From an uncultured Clostridium sp. (GTDB lineage Bacteria; Bacillota; Clostridia; Lachnospirales; Lachnospiraceae), in assembly GCA_900538475.1 (NCBI GenBank), contig UPYT01000005.1, positions 67,441 to 131,440 on the forward strand: 64,000 bases of DNA, written 5' to 3'. Position 1 is the first letter of the stretch, and each line of letters starts with the position of its first letter. The position numbers and the translations under genes were made by a program. This document shows positions 53,485 through 61,881 of the stretch, one piece after another. The notes below the pieces were generated by a model. It made no database searches, was not told where the DNA came from, and saw nothing but the letters and a program-made list of their open reading frames with translations.

Positions 53485-54561
53485 TCAGTCATCCTGATAT
53501 TCTGCCCGAATCGCCCACCGCAGCTTGGTAGAGCGGGCTCTGCTGTTGCGGACACATTCCTCGGCCGATGGGCGGATTACTTCCTCTGCAACCTGACTGT
53601 ACAGCCCTGCCTTCTGATACTGGCGGAAGGATTTTTTCACCATTCTGTCCTCTCCGGAATGGAAGGTGAGAATCGCAGCCCTTCCCCCCGGAGCCAGAAT
53701 ATGAGGCAGCTTATCAAGAAACGCATACAGCACCTCAAACTCGCTGTTTACATCAATCCGAAGAGCCTGAAAAGTTCTGGCACATGCTTTTTTCACTGCC
53801 TCCTTCCTCTCCTTTTCCGGAAGGAAGCTCAGAGCCTTTTCAATCAGAGCCCGAACCTGAAGGGTGGTTTCTGCCTTTTCGCCCCGGCGGATGGCTCCTG
53901 TAATAGTTCTGGCAATTTCCTCTGCATAGGGCTCGTCTGAGTTTTCTATCAGCATCCCGGCCAGTTCCTCCCGATCTATGGCTTTCAGCCGTTCTGCCGC
54001 CGAAATTCCAGCCTCAGGATTCAGACGCAGATCAAGAGGCCCGTCTGCCTTGTAGGAAAATCCCCTCTCGGGATTGTCAATCTGCATCGAGGATACTCCC
54101 AAATCCGCCAGCACAAAATCAAAAGGCCCTGTTTCCTCAGCCAGCTTGTCAATATCTGCAAAATTCATCTGGCGGACTGTCATAATCTCTTCTCCATACC
54201 CCAGATCTGCCAGACGTTTCTTTGTTTTCACAGATTCTATTGGATCCACATCCAGCCCATGCATATGGCCCTGCCCCTTTAACTGTTCCAGCATGGCTCT
54301 GGTGTGTCCTCCATACCCCAAAGTCGCATCCAGCCCCTTTTGTCCCGGCTGTATCTGAAGAAAATCAAGAATTTCCTTTACCATAATCGAAATATGCATT
54401 CCAGCCGGCGTACCGCCTTTCTGAATCACATGCTCAATGGTATCCCCGTATTTTTCCGGGTTCAGCTCCTTGTATTTTTCTTCAAACCTTTTCGGATGAG
54501 TTCCCTTGTAGCGGACACGGCGCTTGTGAGGCAGTGTCGTTTGTTCCTTATTCTCTTCCAT
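53485..54561 (-). CDS. rsmH: RsmH-family rRNA methyltransferase, diverged and outside the division cluster
   Basis: A 358-residue SAM-dependent methyltransferase of the RsmH fold, which N4-methylates 16S rRNA C1402. SAM-binding motif I is LDATLGYGGHTRAMLEQL (about 70-87); DFVLADLGVSSMQIDNPERGFSY (cited: ADLGVSSMQID) and RTFQALRIDVNSE match RsmH; the end ECVRNSRARSTKLRWAIR resembles its NPRARSAKLR. Differences: about 40 extra N-terminal residues rich in basic residues, a first motif of Tyr-Gly-Gly rather than Gly-Gly-Gly, and no mraZ, ftsL or pbp neighbours. It overlaps the DctP gene by 14 bases. It may be a paralogue with a different target rather than the housekeeping RsmH. Confidence 0.82.
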   Translation of the reverse strand: MEENKEQTTLPHKRRVRYKGTHPKRFEEKYKELNPEKYGDTIEHVIQKGGTPAGMHISIMVKEILDFLQIQPGQKGLDATLGYGGHTRAMLEQLKGQGHMHGLDVDPIESVKTKKRLADLGYGEEIMTVRQMNFADIDKLAEETGPFDFVLADLGVSSMQIDNPERGFSYKADGPLDLRLNPEAGISAAERLKAIDREELAGMLIENSDEPYAEEIARTITGAIRRGEKAETTLQVRALIEKALSFLPEKERKEAVKKACARTFQALRIDVNSEFEVLYAFLDKLPHILAPGGRAAILTFHSGEDRMVKKSFRQYQKAGLYSQVAEEVIRPSAEECVRNSRARSTKLRWAIRAEYQDD

Positions 54562-55609
54562 AAATTTCTCCTTCTTCTTCATTCTCTCTTCCTGAAGTCT
54601 GCATCCGTCCTTCTGCCACAATCCGATCAATCAAGTCCAGATAAGCGCCTCCCTCATAATCAGACCAGACTTCTTCACAGGCCCGTCGAAATGCCTCCAT
54701 CTCTTCCTCGTTCGGCTGATAAATAACCGCCTGATGCAGCTTAAGCTCCTCTCTGGCTGTTTTCTCCGCCTGATCCCAGAGCTTTTTCTGGTACTCCCAG
54801 GATTCCAGAGCTGTCTGGTCAATCATTTCCAGATCCTCAGGACTTAACTTTGAACGAATCACCGTACTCATCACAAGAACATCGGCATTCCTTGTGTGAT
54901 TGTCCTCCACAAAATACGGCGCTATTTCATCATATCCATCCTGCACATAATTGACAATGGAATTTTCCGCCGCAGTAACGCCGCCCTTCTGCAGTTCTCC
55001 CGGAATCTCCCCGTAATCCAGAGCAACCGGGCTGGCGCCCAGGGCCTCTACCATATCCATCATCAGACGGGAATTCTGCACCCTCACCAGCATTCCCTCC
55101 ATATCCTCAGGGCTGTGAATGGGCTTTTTGCTGTAAAATCCCCTGGCTCCGCCGTCGTAATAAGTCAGGCCATACATATGCTGCTCCGCCATGGCCTCTC
55201 CGCGAAGGAGCTCCATGCCCACAGCTTCCCTGTGTACCTGCCGGAAATGCTCCGTATCCCGGTAAATATAAGGCATGGCAAAGGCATAATAATCTGACAC
55301 ATAGTTGGACATGGTCGGCTCATCTGTCTTTACCATATCAATCCCTCCATACCGGAGCTGCTCCAGGCAGGACGGAGAATCTCCCAAAACGCCATCGTGA
55401 TAAACCTCAATCTGGATTCGACCGTCACTGCGCTTTTCCACCTGAGCGGCAAACCAGTCGATTGCTCTGCTGGTACAGCTGCCTGAGGACAGATTATTCG
55501 CCAGCGTCAGCGTTACTGTCGGTACTTTTCTTCCTGCGGGCTCTCCCTGACATCCTCCGCTCAATACAGCTGCTACCAAAGCTGCTGCAGCCAGTCTCTT
55601 TTTCAACAT
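54548..55609 (-). CDS. Orphan TRAP-type substrate-binding lipoprotein
   Basis: A 353-residue binding protein with a lipobox (ALVAAVLSGGCQGE, Cys near residue 20) and the DctP fold. Hallmarks: VTLTLANNLSSGSCTSRAIDWFAAQVEKRS, the carboxylate-binding Arg in MLVRVQNSRLMMDMVEALGASP (cited: LVRVQNSRLMMDM), and GELQKGGVTAAENSIV. No membrane permease of the DctQ or DctM type is adjacent; the next genes are rsmH and yitT. It could serve the TRAP permease at 30.2-32.0 kb, act as a sensor, or be a remnant. A repeat-end motif and TATAAT lie before its ATG. Confidence 0.87.
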   Translation of the reverse strand: MLKKRLAAAALVAAVLSGGCQGEPAGRKVPTVTLTLANNLSSGSCTSRAIDWFAAQVEKRSDGRIQIEVYHDGVLGDSPSCLEQLRYGGIDMVKTDEPTMSNYVSDYYAFAMPYIYRDTEHFRQVHREAVGMELLRGEAMAEQHMYGLTYYDGGARGFYSKKPIHSPEDMEGMLVRVQNSRLMMDMVEALGASPVALDYGEIPGELQKGGVTAAENSIVNYVQDGYDEIAPYFVEDNHTRNADVLVMSTVIRSKLSPEDLEMIDQTALESWEYQKKLWDQAEKTAREELKLHQAVIYQPNEEEMEAFRRACEEVWSDYEGGAYLDLIDRIVAEGRMQTSGRENEEEGEIYGRE

Positions 55610-55623
55610 TTTACCTCGCCTTT

Positions 55624-55640
55624 CCGTCCTGAACCGTTAC
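55624..55640. repeat. Solitary repeat-end motif before dctP2
   Basis: CCGTCCTGAACCGTTAC, the 17-base motif also found at 7175-7191 and 61865-61881 with a different central base. It lies in the leader of the orphan dctP gene, just downstream of a minus-strand TATAAT. Confidence 0.55.
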
Positions 55641-55669
55641 TTTTCATTATACTCAGGGGCACTGGCCTG

Positions 55670-57544
55670 TCAACATATGGTTTTCCTGATCGTTTCCAAA
55701 AAACGCAGACCATACCGTTCCAGCTTATACTCGCCTACTCCTGTCACCTGCAGCATTTCTTCCCTGTTTTTCGGCTTTATTCTGCTCATAAATACCAGAG
55801 TCTTATCAGAAAACACAATATACGGCGGAACCTTTTCTTCTCTGGCAATCTCCGCCCGCAGTCCCCACAGGTTCTCAAACAGGTGCTCCTCCTCCTCTGT
55901 CAGTACCACAGCTCCAGCCGTTTTCCGTTTTTTCTTCCGCTCTCCGGCCGCTTTCGCCTGTCCGGCAGTTCCTTCCTGCTCTCTGACCAGCTTCATCATG
56001 ATCGTTTCCTTCGAGGCCTGTCCGGAAAGCAGGACCTCTGACTTTTCCGTCAGCTGCACAATCGCATAGGAATCATTCGTAACTGTCAGATATTCCTGCA
56101 AAAGCAGATGATTCATAATCTGCCTGAGGCGTGGCATAGGCACTTTGAAAAGACTTCCGTAAAAAGGATTCTCCTCCATATGGTACTGACGGATTTTTGC
56201 CGTATTTGCGCCGTGAACCGTATCCAGAATTACATTGATCCCATAGCGCTGTCTGCAGGCAGACACACATCCTGCTAAAGCCCGGGCCTCTGCCGTCACA
56301 TCTACTGTTTCAAACTGAGTCAGGCAGTTCTGACAATTTCCGCAATAATTGGAGCCATATTCTCCAAAATACCGCAGAATATAATCCCGCAGACACTCTC
56401 TGGTATAACAATAAAAAGTCATCTTCCGCAGACGTTCCCGATCTCGTTCCTGCACCAGCATCCGTGTCATGGGATCCAGCTCCTGATTATCCTGATTGTT
56501 TTCAATAAAAAACTGGTTGGTAATCACATCCTGCCCGCTGTAATACAAGATACATTCTGCTGGCTCTCCATCCCGCCCTGCTCGTCCGGCCTCCTGATAG
56601 TAGGATTCCAGATTTTTCGGCATTCCGTAATGGAGTACAAAACGGACATTGGATTTGTCAATTCCCATGCCAAAGGCATTGCTTCCCACAAGAATCTGCG
56701 CCCGATCATAGAGAAAGTCCTCCTGATTGCGTCTCCTCTCATCGTCTGAAAGTCCAGCATGGTATCGGGTCACAGAAAATCCGTCTGCTCTCAGGCGCTC
56801 ACAGACCTCCTCTACCTGCTTTCTTGTAAGGCAGTAAATAATGCCGCTGTCTCCTGGATGGGTTTCCAGATAATTGCGGACAGCTCCATACCGATCCTTC
56901 GGAGCCGCCACACCGAAATAAAGATTTTCCCGATTAAACCCTGTTGTCACCACCACTGGCTTCTGCAGCTGCAGAATATCAATCATATCGTCCCGTACAT
57001 CCTTTGTAGCTGTTGCCGTAAAAGCTCCAACCACTGGTCTTTTGGGAAGGCGGTTTATAAAATCCACAATCTTCAGATAGCTGGGCCTGAAATCCTGCCC
57101 CCACTGAGAAACGCAGTGAGCCTCATCTACTGCCACCATAGAAATTTTTGTATGAAGGGCAAAATCCAGAAAGCTATCCGTCAAAAGCCGTTCCGGCGCC
57201 ACATAAATGATCGGATAACGCCCCATTCGGGCAAATTCCAAAGCCTTATAATACTGCCGCGCTGTGAGCGAGCTGTTTAAATAAGCCGCATGAATCCCGG
57301 CCTGATTCAGTCCCTCTACCTGATCCTTCATCAGAGAAATCAGGGGAGAAATTACCAGGGTAATTCCTTCAAGCATTAGTGCCGGAACCTGGTAAACAAG
57401 GGATTTTCCCGCCCCTGTAGGCATGATCCCCAGCGTGTCCCTTCCCTCTAATATGCTGTCAATCAGCTCCTCCTGCCCCTGCCGGAAGCTGTCATATCCA
57501 AAAACCTGCTTCAGTACCTGGTACTTATCTGAAAATCGTTCCAT
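55670..57544 (-). CDS. recQ: ATP-dependent DNA helicase RecQ
   Basis: A 624-residue RecQ helicase acting in recombination and fork repair. Motif I is PTGAGKSLVYQVP (about 45-57), motif II VAVDEAHCVSQWGQDFRP with DEAH, motif III FTATAT, motif V FGMGIDKSNVR and motif VI QEAGRAGRDGE. The zinc domain is Cys-rich (CYTRECLRDYIL...CGNCQNC, about 385-410), followed by a winged helix and an HRDC domain near the C-terminus (about 535-610). The ATG at 57542-57544 has AAAGAGG six bases upstream; twelve upstream codons are not supported. Typical length. Confidence 0.95.
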   Translation of the reverse strand: MERFSDKYQVLKQVFGYDSFRQGQEELIDSILEGRDTLGIMPTGAGKSLVYQVPALMLEGITLVISPLISLMKDQVEGLNQAGIHAAYLNSSLTARQYYKALEFARMGRYPIIYVAPERLLTDSFLDFALHTKISMVAVDEAHCVSQWGQDFRPSYLKIVDFINRLPKRPVVGAFTATATKDVRDDMIDILQLQKPVVVTTGFNRENLYFGVAAPKDRYGAVRNYLETHPGDSGIIYCLTRKQVEEVCERLRADGFSVTRYHAGLSDDERRRNQEDFLYDRAQILVGSNAFGMGIDKSNVRFVLHYGMPKNLESYYQEAGRAGRDGEPAECILYYSGQDVITNQFFIENNQDNQELDPMTRMLVQERDRERLRKMTFYCYTRECLRDYILRYFGEYGSNYCGNCQNCLTQFETVDVTAEARALAGCVSACRQRYGINVILDTVHGANTAKIRQYHMEENPFYGSLFKVPMPRLRQIMNHLLLQEYLTVTNDSYAIVQLTEKSEVLLSGQASKETIMMKLVREQEGTAGQAKAAGERKKKRKTAGAVVLTEEEEHLFENLWGLRAEIAREEKVPPYIVFSDKTLVFMSRIKPKNREEMLQVTGVGEYKLERYGLRFLETIRKTIC

Positions 57545-57666
57545 TCCTATCCTCTTTGCTGTTTTATCGCAACCGTTCAACCATGCATCTTCCTGCCCGC
57601 CTCCAGCGGACAGGAGGCATCCAGTGTCTGCCCTATGAAACCTCCGTTTTATCGTTTTCTGACATA

Positions 57667-57694
57667 CAAAACGGCAGCAGTTCTCTGCCGCCGT
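57667..57694 (-). terminator. Terminator after tyrS
   Basis: On the minus strand ACGGCGGCAG pairs with CTGCTGCCGT (one wobble) with a four-base loop, followed by TTTTG. Confidence 0.65.
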
Positions 57695-57714
57695 TTGCAG
57701 TCACAGTACGCTCT

Positions 57715-58941
57715 TTACTCTACTGTCACCTTCATAAAATTCTTTTTGCCGCGTTTTACAACCATTCCCTCACCGGCAAAATCATCCTTGCCAAAGGATG
57801 CCTTAATATCCTTAATCTGCTGTCCGTTTACGGAAACACCGCCCTGCTCCACATTTCTTCTTGCCTCAGAACGGCTTGCTGCCAGACCGGATTTCTGCAG
57901 AACTGCCAGAAGATCGATGGCTCCGTCTGTGAAATCCTCATCCTTTAATGCAAAGCTCGGCATATTCTCCAGGCTTCCCTGACCGCTGAACAGAGCACGG
58001 GCAGCTGACTGTGCTTTCTCAGCTTCTTCTTCACTGTGTACCAGCTTGGTCAGCTCGTAAGCCAGAATCTCTTTTGCAGTGTTTAACTGGCTTCCTTCCC
58101 ATTTATCCATTTCATCAATCTGTTCCAGCGGAAGGAAGGTCAGCATCCGCAGGCATTTCAGAACGTCTGCATCTGCTACATTTCTCCAGTACTGGTAGAA
58201 CTCGAAAGGACTTGTCTTATTGGGATCCAGCCATACAGCGCCGGACTGAGTCTTGCCCATCTTCTTGCCTTCGGAATTTAAAAGCAGGGTAATGGTCATC
58301 GCATGAGCATCCTTGCCCAGCTTGCGGCGAATCAGCTCTGTACCGCCCAGCATGTTGCTCCACTGATCATCACCGCCGAACTGCATATTACAGCCGTATT
58401 TCTGGAACAGCATATAGAAGTCATAGCTCTGCATGATCATGTAGTTAAACTCTAAGAAGCTCAGTCCCTTTTCCATACGCTGCTTGTAGCACTCTGCCCT
58501 CAACATGTTATTTACAGAAAAGCATGCGCCTACCTCGCGAAGCAGCTCCACATAATTCAGCTTCAGCAGCCAATCTGCATTGTTTACCATCAGAGCCTTG
58601 TCATCACTGAAATCAATAAATTTGCTCATCTGTACCTTAAAGCAGTCGCAGTTGTGCTGAATCATTTCCGGAGTCATCATCTGACGCATATCGGTACGTC
58701 CGGAAGGATCTCCAATCATTCCAGTTCCGCCGCCAATCAGAGCGATCGGCTTATTTCCTGCCATCTGCAGACGCTTCATCAGACAAAGAGCCATGAAATG
58801 ACCAACATGCAGGCTGTCTGCTGTCGGATCAAAGCCGATATAGAAGGTTGCCTTTCCCTCATTTACCATTTTTTTGATTTCTTCTTCATTTGTAACCTGG
58901 GCAATCAGACCACGGGCTACCAGCTCGTCATAACAATTCAT
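57715..58941 (-). CDS. tyrS: Tyrosyl-tRNA synthetase
   Basis: A 408-residue class I synthetase charging tRNA-Tyr. The HIGH-like signature is [15 protein letters not shown] (about 37-51) and the KMSKS-like motif [15 protein letters not shown] (about 226-240, KMGKT). [16 protein letters not shown] lies between them. The S4-type anticodon-binding domain is at about 345-408 ([23 protein letters not shown]). Expression is controlled by the T-box leader upstream. Usual length for Firmicutes TyrS of the TyrRS-Z or -1 type. Confidence 0.97.
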   Translation of the reverse strand: MNCYDELVARGLIAQVTNEEEIKKMVNEGKATFYIGFDPTADSLHVGHFMALCLMKRLQMAGNKPIALIGGGTGMIGDPSGRTDMRQMMTPEMIQHNCDCFKVQMSKFIDFSDDKALMVNNADWLLKLNYVELLREVGACFSVNNMLRAECYKQRMEKGLSFLEFNYMIMQSYDFYMLFQKYGCNMQFGGDDQWSNMLGGTELIRRKLGKDAHAMTITLLLNSEGKKMGKTQSGAVWLDPNKTSPFEFYQYWRNVADADVLKCLRMLTFLPLEQIDEMDKWEGSQLNTAKEILAYELTKLVHSEEEAEKAQSAARALFSGQGSLENMPSFALKDEDFTDGAIDLLAVLQKSGLAASRSEARRNVEQGGVSVNGQQIKDIKASFGKDDFAGEGMVVKRGKKNFMKVTVE

Positions 58942-59014
58942 GTTTGTTTCCTCTCTTTCATTTCGTATCTATATTGTTCTTGCGGGATCAGGGTCTTCTT
59001 AATGGTGAAACAAG

Positions 59015-59034
59015 TAGGACGTAATTTCCTATGA
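59015..59034. repeat. Dispersed AGGA/TCCT hairpin, copy 4
   Basis: TAGGA-CGTAATT-TCCTATGA. It lies between the T-box terminator and tyrS, so it is part of the tyrS leader RNA. Confidence 0.65.
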
Positions 59035-59038
59035 ACTG

Positions 59039-59421
59039 AAAAAGTCCCCGTCCCTTTGCTGTTTCAAAAGGACGAGGACACTGTTCCCCGTGTTACCACC
59101 TTTATTCGCAGACGGTTTTCACCGACTGCCTCATGGAGCACTCCATCAGAAAACCGCCAGCCTCTGCAGCTTCTGAAATGAGCTCTGCTGACCGCTTCCT
59201 CGCGGATATGTTCCGGCACAATAACGGATGCCTCTGACCGTCACAGCCTACTGATTGGCAAAATCTCTGCAAGTCCTGCCTCTGTTCGGTGTGAAGCTCC
59301 AGGATGTATTCACAAGCTGTCCTCCACGCGCCTCTCATCTTCCGGCTGCTTTCTGTGTGGGGTCTCAGACTGCTACTTCTTCCCTTCATCGCCTGATAGC
59401 ATATAAATAGATCTGCTGTTA
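59039..59421 (-). promoter_or_regulatory. Tyrosine T-box leader of tyrS
   Basis: On the minus strand: GAAGGGAAGAAGTAGCAG near 59385 starts stem I. The specifier loop GAA-UAC-A contains the Tyr codon UAC at 59308-59306. The T-box sequence AGGTGGTAACACG (about 59101-59089) includes UGGU to pair with the uncharged ACCA end of tRNA-Tyr. The terminator GTCCTCGTCC/GGACGGGGAC (59079-59046) is followed by six T (59044-59039). All expected parts are present and in order. Uncharged tRNA-Tyr would allow read-through into tyrS. Confidence 0.93.
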
Positions 59422-59427
59422 CGGGAA

Positions 59428-59456
59428 ATTATAGCGGCGGGAGGAGGAAATGTCAA
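59428..59456 (-). promoter_or_regulatory. Promoter of the tyrS T-box transcript
   Basis: Minus-strand TTGACA (59456-59451), 17-base spacer, TATAAT (59433-59428): perfect consensus in both elements. It lies between the SGNH gene stop and the leader. Confidence 0.9.
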
Positions 59457-59466
59457 GGGTTTTCCC

Positions 59467-60093
59467 TCACTCAAATTCCGCCCGCACCATCTCACACAGT
59501 TTTTCAGCCAGAGCCCGGTGAGAAGCCGCATCCATATGAAGCTGATCAGAGCCTGGTGAGGCAACGGAGGCCGCATCCAGATACAGGCAGCCCTGGCGCT
59601 CTGCCACTGCCCGAAAGCAGGGGGCCAGCTGAGAAGCCAGCTCCACAGATGTCTGATCAAAGCTCTCAAAGGGACAATTTTCCAGATCTTCTCCAATTAA
59701 AATCGGCGATACCAGAAGAATTTTCGGCGCCTTCCCGCCCCGGTAATCGTATTCCTTGATCATGCGGCAGAGACACTCTGCCCCTTTGGCAACCAACTCC
59801 GGAGACAGATGAAAGTTCAGCTTACAGTCATTGGTTCCCAGGCTTACAATCACCAAATCCAGCGGCATATGGCTTTGAAGGGCAATCGGAAGCGCCATTT
59901 TTCCACAGCGGTTTGGCTCAAAGGGATCGTCGTGAACCGTTGTGCGTCCTCCCATGCCTTCTTCTATCACATAATATTGTTCTCCCAACAGTTCTTGCAA
60001 AACGCCGGTCCATCGGACATTTCTTCTGTGACGTCCGCCTGCCGGGTTGGAACCAAAGGTATTCGAATCTCCAAAACATAAAATAGAAATCAT
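59467..60093 (-). CDS. SGNH/GDSL family hydrolase
   Basis: A 208-residue serine hydrolase of the SGNH type, close to arylesterase/acyl-CoA thioesterase I proteins. Block I GDSNTFG has the nucleophile Ser at residue 10; the Gly is in VWVGRTT-like GMGGRTT; block III GTND (LGTNDCKLN) has the Asn; block V DQLHMDAASHRALAEKL supplies Asp and His near 185-188. Length and order match the family. It starts 18 bases after yedF, so it is probably the last gene of that unit. The substrate (acyl ester or acetyl-sugar) is unknown. Confidence 0.88.
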   Translation of the reverse strand: MISILCFGDSNTFGSNPAGGRHRRNVRWTGVLQELLGEQYYVIEEGMGGRTTVHDDPFEPNRCGKMALPIALQSHMPLDLVIVSLGTNDCKLNFHLSPELVAKGAECLCRMIKEYDYRGGKAPKILLVSPILIGEDLENCPFESFDQTSVELASQLAPCFRAVAERQGCLYLDAASVASPGSDQLHMDAASHRALAEKLCEMVRAEFE

Positions 60094-60111
60094 CTGTCTG
60101 CCCTCCTCTTC

Positions 60112-60792
60112 TTATGGCTTAAGAATCTTTTCTGCCTTTGCCATCAGCTCCACAATGGTGTACATATTCGTTACTTCGCCCACCTTCAGAAGATCTTTTC
60201 TGTCATAAAAATCAAGACAGGTTCCGCAGGAGTAAATCTTTACGCCCTGTTCTTCCATTGCCTTTAAATCTTCCAGAGATTCCGAGCCTTCTGTTGTCAG
60301 CATTACGCCTCCATTGTAGAAAAGAATGGTCTCAGGAAGGGTATCCATCTGACTGAGGGCATACAGAAATCCCTTCATTAAAATCTTCCCCAGTGCCGGA
60401 TCCCCTTCTCCCATCGTATCCGATGCGACAGCCACCAGATAAGATTTTTCTGCCGGACTGCCTCCAATTCCACAGAAGATTCCGTGAAACGGATCTGCAG
60501 TGCCGGCCTGAGAAACACCAGTATCTCCAGCCAGCGCCCCTGTTGTTTCACGACCGCCTCCTGCTTCTCCTGCTGTAATTTCCACTACAAAATGCTTTGC
60601 CTCCAGCTGTCTGTCTACAGAGCTGCACTGCATATTAGATGCCAGCTTTCGCAGATTCTGAACCGCAATATCATTGTCTACATGAACCTCAATCACGTCT
60701 CCTGGCATGGCTTTGTCCAAAGCCTTTTTCGCTTTTACAACCGGCACAGGGCACTTATCCCCCAGACTGTCTACCACATATTTTTCACTCAT
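60112..60792 (-). CDS. yedF: Sulfurtransferase-like selenium metabolism protein YedF
   Basis: A 226-residue two-domain protein: an N-terminal TusA-type domain with CPVPVVKAKKAL (Cys at residue 14) and a C-terminal DsrE-like domain with YSCGTCLDFYDRKD near 195. The pairing is typical of YedF, usually found in bacteria that use selenium. No selD, selA or selenoprotein gene is seen here. The ATG at 60790-60792 has AGAAGAGG upstream; an upstream start adds 14 residues. Likely carries sulfur or selenium. Seems to follow thiD after 101 bases, and the thiamine pathway also uses activated sulfur, but no link is shown. Confidence 0.9.
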   Translation of the reverse strand: MSEKYVVDSLGDKCPVPVVKAKKALDKAMPGDVIEVHVDNDIAVQNLRKLASNMQCSSVDRQLEAKHFVVEITAGEAGGGRETTGALAGDTGVSQAGTADPFHGIFCGIGGSPAEKSYLVAVASDTMGEGDPALGKILMKGFLYALSQMDTLPETILFYNGGVMLTTEGSESLEDLKAMEEQGVKIYSCGTCLDFYDRKDLLKVGEVTNMYTIVELMAKAEKILKP

Positions 60793-60893
60793 ATCAAGAC
60801 CTCTTCTTTCTGCGGATTCCATCCTGTCAGGCATTTAGAGTTTTGCTCCGCATTTCTGCTCTTTTTCCACTGGATTCCGCTTTTCCAATCTGT

Positions 60894-61697
60894 CTATGAG
60901 TATACCGCAGAATTCACCATAAAGCAATGATCCAGGGGGCCGTTTCCCTTTCCCAGATCCAGCCCGGATGCAAGAGCTCCTGTCAAATATGTTTTTGCCG
61001 CGCGGACACTCTCCTCAACACTTTTTCCCATGGCGAGCCCGCATGCAATCGCGCTGGAAAGGGTACAGCCTGTTCCATGGGTATTCATGCTGTCAATACG
61101 CTTTTCTCGGAACCAGATAAGCCTTCCATTCTGATAAAGCACATCGTTGGCCTCTGCCACCTGATGTCCTCCCTTTACAAGAACTGCGCCGCCGTACTTC
61201 TCTCCAATGCCCCGGGCTGCCTCCTCCATCTGCTTTTCATTTTCAATGCTTCTTCCCCAGAGAATTTCTGCCTCCGGAATATTCGGTGTCATAACAGCTG
61301 CCAGAGGAAGCAGCCTTTCCGCCAGCGCATCCATGGCATCCTCCGCCAGAAGACGACTTCCACTGGTAGATACCATGACTGGATCCAGGACAATATTTTT
61401 CGCCTGATATTCCTCCAGTTTATCGCCAATTACCCCTATCATTTTTTTCTGGGAAACCATTCCGATTTTAACTGCATCCGGAAAAATATCCTGAAAAACA
61501 CAGTCCATCTGACTGGCTGTAAATGCAGGATCCACGTCGAAAATACCGGACACACCCATGGTATTCTGCGCTGTTAATGCTGTGATAACGCTCATTCCAT
61601 AAAGCCCCAGGGCCGTCATAGTCTTTAAATCAGCCTGAATTCCGGCTCCTCCGCTGGAATCTGATCCAGCGATAGTCAGCACAGTTTTTCTGGTCAT
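60894..61697 (-). CDS. thiD: Hydroxymethylpyrimidine/phosphomethylpyrimidine kinase
   Basis: A 267-residue ribokinase-fold enzyme that phosphorylates HMP twice to HMP-PP for thiamine synthesis. AGSDSSGGAGIQADLKT (about 10-26), the AVLVKGGHQV segment and MNTHGTGCTLSSAIACG (about 208-224, with the catalytic Asp/Gly-rich anion hole) are diagnostic. The ATG at 61695-61697 has GAGGAGG before it; the 38-codon upstream extension enters the palindromic repeat and is not supported. It follows thiE through the 61.7-61.88-kb repeat element, so the thi genes are interrupted. Confidence 0.94.
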   Translation of the reverse strand: MTRKTVLTIAGSDSSGGAGIQADLKTMTALGLYGMSVITALTAQNTMGVSGIFDVDPAFTASQMDCVFQDIFPDAVKIGMVSQKKMIGVIGDKLEEYQAKNIVLDPVMVSTSGSRLLAEDAMDALAERLLPLAAVMTPNIPEAEILWGRSIENEKQMEEAARGIGEKYGGAVLVKGGHQVAEANDVLYQNGRLIWFREKRIDSMNTHGTGCTLSSAIACGLAMGKSVEESVRAAKTYLTGALASGLDLGKGNGPLDHCFMVNSAVYS

Positions 61698-61728
61698 TTT
61701 TCTTCCTCCTCTATTTCGTAATCTGCCC

Positions 61729-61881
61729 GTAACTATTCCGGACGGCGTAAGAACTGGAAGAAAAATCCGTGTCAAGCTTGCTTGTAAGCGGGTCTTTCTT
61801 CCAGTTCTCACATCGGAGGAATCTCCGATGCTTCTTGTTCGGCTTTGCCGGACAAGAAGATGCCCCGTCCTGAACTGTTAC
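61729..61881. repeat. Palindromic element with inverted ends, in the thiE-thiD gap
   Basis: A 153-base element bounded by GTAACTATTCCGGACGG (61729-61745) and the inverted CCGTCCTGAACTGTTAC (61865-61881). Three perfect or near-perfect hairpins fill it: AGAACTGGAAGAAA/TTTCTTCCAGTTCT (61750-61808), CATCGGAG-GAAT-CTCCGATG (61811-61830) and CTTCTTGTTCGG/CCGGACAAGAAG (61831-61859). The right end contains the thiE stop codon (TAA, 61880-61878). It resembles a miniature inverted-repeat element without a transposase. Parts recur in the 7.0-kb repeat. Confidence 0.75.

Noticed and set aside
59102..59389. 95-codon minus-strand frame
   Set aside because: It coincides with the tyrS T-box leader RNA, whose structural parts explain the sequence.
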